Shown: positions 58,350 through 64,000 of the stretch, one piece after another
Layout: every line of letters begins with the position of its first letter
Position numbering within the stretch: the first letter of the stretch is position 1
Translations under genes and position numbers: made by a program
The notes under the pieces: model-generated
Told to the model about the DNA's origin: nothing
The model's database searches: none
What the model saw: the letters and a program-made list of their open reading frames with translations, nothing else
Assembly: GCA_007922225.1 (NCBI GenBank)
Contig: ML679958.1
Coordinates: 52,408,838 to 52,472,837 of the forward strand
Length of the DNA stretch: 64,000 nucleotides
Origin: Emydura subglobosa
Lineage: Eukaryota > Chordata > Testudines > Chelidae
Direction of reading: 5' to 3'

Positions 58350-59324
58350 TAATATGGTCATTGTATTTGAAACTAAGTTTAACCAAAAAAAATCCTGATA
58401 TATATTTTAGGGACTTAGATGTATTCTTCCATGATAGCTCACAGTAGAATTACAGCTGTGATTAGCTCCATACAACAAATGCTGCAGAGGGCATCTCATT
58501 GCATTTGTATTGCCAAACTCCCAGTATCTCTGCACAAGCGGGGTGTTCTAATGTGTCACTGTGTGACAGATCATGATGGCCAACCACTATCCACTGTCTT
58601 GTGGAATTCACTTGATTGCTGAATAATCTTGAGCTGATGCTTCTTCCTTGGATGGTCTTAGATGTTATGAGGATGGAAAAACCTGAGGGAGGTAGATGCT
58701 GCCTCATAGCTTGTCCACTTTTACATTCTCTGGGAATGTGTGTTCTGTGTAGAGTGGGATAGCATAAGAGCTGTGAATCACCACAGACTGAAAAGGAGTT
58801 TTCTGGCCCCATTTTCCTCATTAGAACTCCAGAAAAGATTAAGAGGGAAGGAAGAAGGAATGGAAGTGAAAAAAGAAAGGCATGGCAGGTACATGAAAGA
58901 GAAATACAGACCATGGAAAGGAAAGTGATAAGGATAGGAGGCCAAATAGAGAACATAGGGGAGAGAGATTGGAATGTGGAAGAATAAAGGACCGGAGGAA
59001 TGTCTTTAGACAAAATACTGCAGCAGAGCGGGAGAAAAAAGTCACAAGGGAGCAATAGAAAACAAGAAAATGAAATGTGGAGGAGTTAGAAGGGAAAGAG
59101 TGAGATGGATGAGAGAGCGCAAGGGGAATGAGGGAACATATAGAAGAAGAGCAAATTCTCATGTAGCTGAATTTTTATTGTTGCCAAATGTGACTTAACT
59201 CTCAGCCCAGAACTCCTGGCTAGCATTCAGGTTGGGCACTCCTGGCTGTTTGATGTCTTTTGCCGGTCGTTCTGTTGGGCTGCCATACCTACGTTGGGGC
59301 TGTGGTGAGAATGGGCAAGATAGG
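58350..59324. other. Unassigned DNA, purine-rich in part
   Basis: 58800-59150 is G/A-rich, which keeps long minus frames open (58462-59055, 197 codons; 58839-59162). These read as Ser/Leu/Phe-rich low-complexity, have no family motif and overlap each other. I take them as composition artefacts. Confidence 0.5.
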
Positions 59325-59645
59325 AAGGGGGAAATAGGAATTGCCACACTGGATCAAACCCATGGTCTATCTAGTTCAGTGTCCTGACCGAAACAGTTGC
59401 TAGCACTAGGTGCCACAGAAGAAGCTTCAAGAATCCCAAAGTAGACAGATGTAAAATGATCTGCCTCCATCAAACTCTTATTTTCTAAAAGTTAGAGATT
59501 GGCTTAATCCCTCAATCTTTGTTTGCATTAACTGCTATAACTTTGGATATTCACTTTGAATCTTCCTAACTTCCTGACTTCAGTGGCATCCTGGGACAAT
59601 GAGTTTTGCAGTGTGGTTATGCAGTGAGTGAAAATGTGTAATCAA
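59325..59645 (-). mobile_element. CR1-like 3' sequence, antisense
   Basis: GGAATTGCCACACTGGATCA, CATGGTCTATCTAGTTCAGT, then GCATCCTGGGACAATGAGTT, TTATGCAGTGAGTGAAAA. The order matches another reptile CR1-type repeat read in reverse complement. Confidence 0.65.
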
Positions 59646-60785
59646 ATAATAATGGAAGATCATCCTCCTTTGCAGGAATCAAGTGCCACACTACTCCGAT
59701 TCCTTGCCATGTGTTCCCAATGGGCCTGGCAGGCATGTGTCCTGCTTCCAACGGGACAAGCGAGAAGAACCAACGAGGACAGAGCAGCTGCAAGCGCATG
59801 TCTTTGTGGAGCCATCACAGGAACTGGAGTGTGTGGCGGCAGGTAAGCAGTAAGTGGAAAAACACAAGAAATCAATGGGGGGAGGGAGGGAAGGAGAGAG
59901 AGCTTTGGTGGGGTTAAACTAAAGCAAGGATGGTGGGAAGAGACTGAATCTCTCTTGAGACAACAGAAGGAGAGATTTGCAATTGGGAGGAGAGGTGAAG
60001 GCCCACTGGGAGAGTAGGACCTGGTAATTAAGACCAGTAACTTGTGGAGTTCCTCAGTACAAGTAATTCAGGTTGACAAGTGTTCTAAAGGCCAGAAAAG
60101 GATTTTTTTGGTGATGAAAAAACATATTTTAAAAAATTAACTTAACCTAGCTTTGATACAACAGTATATTTGCCAGTGAGGAAATGTTTATGGATATTGG
60201 TGCTACAAAATGACTATGGCTTTTGCAAAGTATCTAGACTTTCCTAGTGATCTCTGGTCTAACCTATTGTGCATGCATGGCATAGTACAAGGATTATACA
60301 CTGTAGTATTATTTAAATATGCAAAGTCCCATTGACATAATAGGCAGGAGAGAGTATAGTTTAATGTGTCCATAATCCACATATTAAAGCTCCCTAAGTA
60401 TGATTTGACATGACAGGCCATAATGCTTCTGAGCTCTAACAATCTATTGTGTCTATGTCATACACTCCACAAATTACAGAACAGGAGTGCCTCTTGGAAT
60501 TTCATTTAAAATCTGCTCATTATCTTTCTTTGTTTTTCTACCAAAGTAGTGGTAGAAATATAGATACAATAACACAGAGAAATTAAATGAAAGTTGAGTT
60601 AAATTTCTTAATTTCAACACACGCGGGAAGGGCATTCAGAGTTAATTCTTACACCGTGTCGTCGCTTTGCCCTCCTGTGACTGCATCCTAAAGTAATGCA
60701 ACTTGACAGGGCTGCAGGATATGGCTGTCCCATGTGTGAAAGCGAAGAGGGAAACACTACTGCTCTAAATATCTCTTTTAGATAC
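59646..60785. other. Unassigned DNA
   Basis: No gene. TTCTTACACCGTG at about 60647 matches the start of the repeat at 30195 but the similarity is short. Confidence 0.4.
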
Positions 60786-60789
60786 CTAT

Positions 60790-60975
60790 ATGGTCCCCAT
60801 TACCCAGAGTATCTTTAATGTATTTATCCTCATAATGCCCTAGTATAATTATCCCCATTTTTCAGATGGGGAACAGAGGCATAGAGAGGCTAAGTGACTT
60901 GCCCAAAGTCACATAAGAAAGAGTCTGGAAGAGCAAGGATTTGAACCCTAGTTTTCCCATATCCTAGGCCATCTT
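60790..60975 (-). mobile_element. MIR SINE, antisense, well preserved
   Basis: TTATCCCCATTTTTCAGATG, GGGAACAGAGGCATAGAGAG, GCTAAGTGACTTGCCCAAAG, TCACATAAGAAAG, GGATTTGAACCCTAG: reverse-complement MIR in order. Confidence 0.88.
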
Positions 60976-63900
60976 TCATCTCTTGTCAGCTCGCTGCTCA
61001 ACTGATAGGGCACCGCTGCCAAGTGACCCCCTAGCATGCCATGGTGGGTTTCCTGGCTTCCCCTGAAACATTCACTAGGTATTATAGGCCTTCTGTTCCC
61101 TAATCTGCAGTTGCTAGGGAATCCTGGGGTGTTTATTACCTAATCTGTGTTACTAACTTAATAGATCGATGAATTGGAAACAAGATTTTCCGTTTGTTTC
61201 TGGATATGGTGCAACCTCTCCTTCAATGGCCCTACCTTGCATGGCTTTTAAGAGGGGAGGTGGCAGCTTGTGGTAGGCAGTCCTCCTATCACTCATGTTG
61301 GGGAGAGGCAACCCAGTGTTTGTGAGAAGCAGGAAAGAGGTATTTGGCCCTTACAATTTGGGTGTGCATTAACCAGTTAACATTCTTGTCCCCAGTTAAT
61401 AAGGTAATTTTCTGGGGCCTAGACATAAGACTGATGTGGGGTTGGCAGGCATAGGGTAACCAGGACCTCCATATGAAGCTGCATGATTTGCCTTATATGT
61501 CACCTCTTGGCTGCATTCAAACAAACTCTGCAGCGATTTTCTAGCAGAAAAAAGAAACCCTTCTGAATGATGTTCTGAAATTTAAACTTTTTAATTTCCT
61601 TTTTTTTTTTTTTAACCTTTAAAGAATTTCTGGGGGGGAGTTTGCAAATTTTAAGATCTTATAATCTTATGAGAACATAGATTTAGTTGGGGGAGAGGGG
61701 AGGGCGTTCTATGAAGCAAGGAGAGAGAATGCTCAAGAGAACAACATTATTTTAATAAGCTTGAGCAGATGATGAATTTGCATCTCAGAGCCCTTCTCTG
61801 TTCACACTGTCATCCTATCTCCAGATCAGTCTAATGCTCTTAATTTAATATGCTTTGTCTTTTCCATAAAGAATGAGAGTGTCTGCCTAAATGATTAGAT
61901 CACCATAAAGAAAAAAACCTGTTAGTGTTCTTTGTATCCAGCCTATCATCTGCAGAAATATGATAATGTTCACTATGCAGCGTTCCTTTCTAGGGGCCCA
62001 ATCCGGTTCCATAAATAGGAGGTGTTCAAATTGCCAATATTTGTTTGCATAGCTTGCCTGTTTGCCTGCTGCTTACCCACAGGGACCTATCCCAGCCCGC
62101 TTCAAACCTTTCAGTGACCACTTAGATCAGTCTGTTTTATTCATTGTACTCGTGAGCTGTCTGAGATTTTTTATGGGAGCTTTTAAACATTTATCTCTCT
62201 GTCTGTTTACTGCGGTCCAAGCAACTTGTTTCCTGAGTCTTGTCTACAGAAAAATGCACACCAGGGACTCTTCCTTTCAACAGCTTCTAATTAGTCTGCT
62301 GAGGTTGAGGCCTGAGCAAAGCAATTTTAAGGGTAACTTCCTTCAGCTGGCTCCAGTGCTTCCTGCTTAGGAGAGCTCACTGCTTAAGAAGCTTATCAGC
62401 TAACTTCCTGCTGCTGAGACACTTGCCAATCAGCTGATGCTGCTCCTTCAATGTATCAGTGACCTGAACCAGTATTATGGCAATAATAAGGATAAAAAAA
62501 GAGATTGACCTTGTACAAAGCAGCATTGTGGTTTGCATGCAGAACACAGCTACCGTTGCAAATGTACAATTCCATTTCTAGGGCAAACCTAGCATGACTG
62601 GATATAAATGTGTCTGCTTCTCCCTGAAATGCATGCAAAGCTGGCATTTCTACAGCTTGTCACTTCTGGCTCTCTGTTGCTTGCCCCTACATTTAAAAGG
62701 GAGTTGTCAGTGAACAACTTTCTTTATTAAGAAGAAAAGGTTTTCTCCTGTCTTCCCTACCCAGAAAAATTACTTGTCAATATGATGGCAAACGATTTCA
62801 CTGGCATGCAATCCTAATGCTTCGGTTGCAGACACCGTTGGTTCAGACAGTGCAGCCAGGCCTGCAGTCTGGGTCGCACGCCACCAGGGACAAGTTAAAA
62901 TGTTAGTCTGATGTTTACAGCTCATTCTCCAGTACCGTGGCATGTGGTGTGCAAGCTGCTGCTCATTGCCTGGGAGCTCTGTGGTGATAACTCGTGCTGT
63001 TTGGGGAATCACGAAGGCTCCCCCTTTACCATAACTCTGGCTCAGACATATTTGTAATTTTCCCCCTCCGCCTATTGAAGGAGAAACATACATCCATTGT
63101 CTCCATAACTCCATAGCTCCCTGAGCTAACCATATCAGCAAACAGCAGGACATAGCCCTGATTGTCTTTCATGGCCTTGACCATTCCTTTCCTTGGCAAG
63201 CACAGAGGTTGGGGTAGAGGTGAGTAGAAAGGAAACTTTGAATCCTGCAATTGGTAACTAAGGCTTTATAGGAAGCCTCACAAATTTCCTGAATTGTCCC
63301 TAGTGGCAATCACTAAATGTAGAAAATTAGGACCTGATTTTGTCTCATTTGTGCTGCTCGTTAAACTATTTACACGGTTTTCAGATGTGCCTTCTCATTC
63401 CCTGCATTGAAGTCTCTCTAGTATCAGTGCAAACTACGATGCAAAATGGAGAAAGACCATGCCCCTGAATCACTAATTGTTGTTGCACACCTTTTTTTAA
63501 AAAAAACTCTTTTTTCTCAAGTGATACATATATTTTTGTTGACAAACCCTCTATCCATCGGGAGAAGACTGAGAGCCCGATCTTGACATATGGCTTTTGA
63601 TTTTGTAGGCACAATTGACTGCAGGTTCAAAACTCCATCAAAAAGCCAAAAGCCAAGAAGAGGCGACACTGAAAATGAAGCCCTGTCACTTAACTAGGTA
63701 TTCCAGTTCTCATATCTCTGGATGAGTTGGGATCATTAAAAGAAAGTAACATTTACATTTGATTTTATTGCAATAGTCCCTCTTCCAATAAAGAGCTAAA
63801 CAAAGAAGTTCTGTTCAGAACAAAATCAATTTCCATGGCTTTGGGCAAATTCTCTGTCAGACTTAATTCATGCTGTGCTCTTGGGCCTTGTCGAAACAAG

Positions 63901-64000
63901 TTTTATCATCAATACCTGTATAACTTTACTGACGCAGTCCCTATGTGCGGACATCTATTCCAGTAAAAATTGGCTATTTTCGGTTTAGCATAAACGTCTT
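60976..64000. other. Low-repeat DNA, no gene
   Basis: About 3 kb without a supported gene. It has a 14-T run near 61601-61614 and G-runs near 61630 and 61690. No clear transposon is seen from 61700 on, and sequence words are varied (61740-61900, 62000-62460), so this is where conserved noncoding elements are most plausible. The minus frame 62770-63153 (127 codons) has no known motif. Confidence 0.4.

Noticed and set aside
58462..59055. 197-codon minus frame, longest but one in the window
   Set aside because: Kept open by purine-rich plus-strand DNA; low-complexity Ser/Leu/Phe content, overlaps other frames, no motif.
62770..63153. 127-codon minus frame
   Set aside because: No motif, no splice context; a short overlapping frame on the same strand is equally open.
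1..64000. CRISPR arrays, operons, bacterial promoters or terminators
   Set aside because: Sequence is clearly vertebrate nuclear DNA; no regularly spaced repeat array is present.

Overview
The window looks like vertebrate nuclear DNA, most probably from a turtle (another CR1-rich reptile, such as a crocodilian, is the main alternative). The pointers are several CR1 LINE fragments of the reptile type, MIR/CORE-SINE copies, LTRs of reptile-type endogenous retroviruses, hAT-like and palindromic MITEs, (CA)n microsatellites and an AT-rich, CpG-poor background. The species call rests on recognising repeat families from memory, not on a search.

No protein-coding gene, exon chain, tRNA, rRNA or known small RNA could be supported. 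Most open frames are short, lack any recognisable family, or fall in repeats, and several do not begin with ATG. The only protein-like signals are decayed reverse-transcriptase fragments of LINEs. The window is therefore read as intergenic or deep intronic DNA whose recognisable content is transposon remains.

Layout: 0-9.7 kb is mostly AT-rich unassigned DNA with a (CA)n, an (AACC)n and two small inverted-repeat MITEs. 9.7-13.8 kb holds an LTR (TATA box and poly(A) signal in order), an antisense CR1, a sense LINE of another clade and a second antisense CR1 piece. 14.4-15.4 kb is a CpG-rich element with a short assembly gap in a minisatellite. 20.2-23.3 kb has an antisense LINE RT fragment, an antisense LTR and MITEs. 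24.9-25.8 kb is a MIR split by an insertion that includes a palindromic MITE. 30.2-31.3 kb has a dispersed repeat and hairpin-rich DNA. 34.2-36.4 kb is a sense CR1 interrupted by an 892-bp segment and by a hAT-like MITE. 37.0-38.1 kb is LTR-like. 43.6-46.6 kb has two more copies of the 30-kb repeat, a 264-bp palindromic MITE, a MIR and CR1. 48.2-51.3 kb has a C/G homopolymer junction, a CR1 with a fold-back rearrangement and a 174-bp local duplication. 54.1-54.9 kb is LTR-like; 57.9-60.9 kb has SINE, MITE, CR1 and MIR copies. The last 3 kb has little obvious repeat and is a candidate for conserved noncoding sequence.

The noteworthy material is structural: nested insertions with target-site duplications, an inversion/fold-back inside a CR1, a templated-looking short duplication inside a SINE tail, and a CpG-rich element with an in-frame Trp/Glu/Pro-rich tandem repeat. 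No new functional system could be demonstrated.
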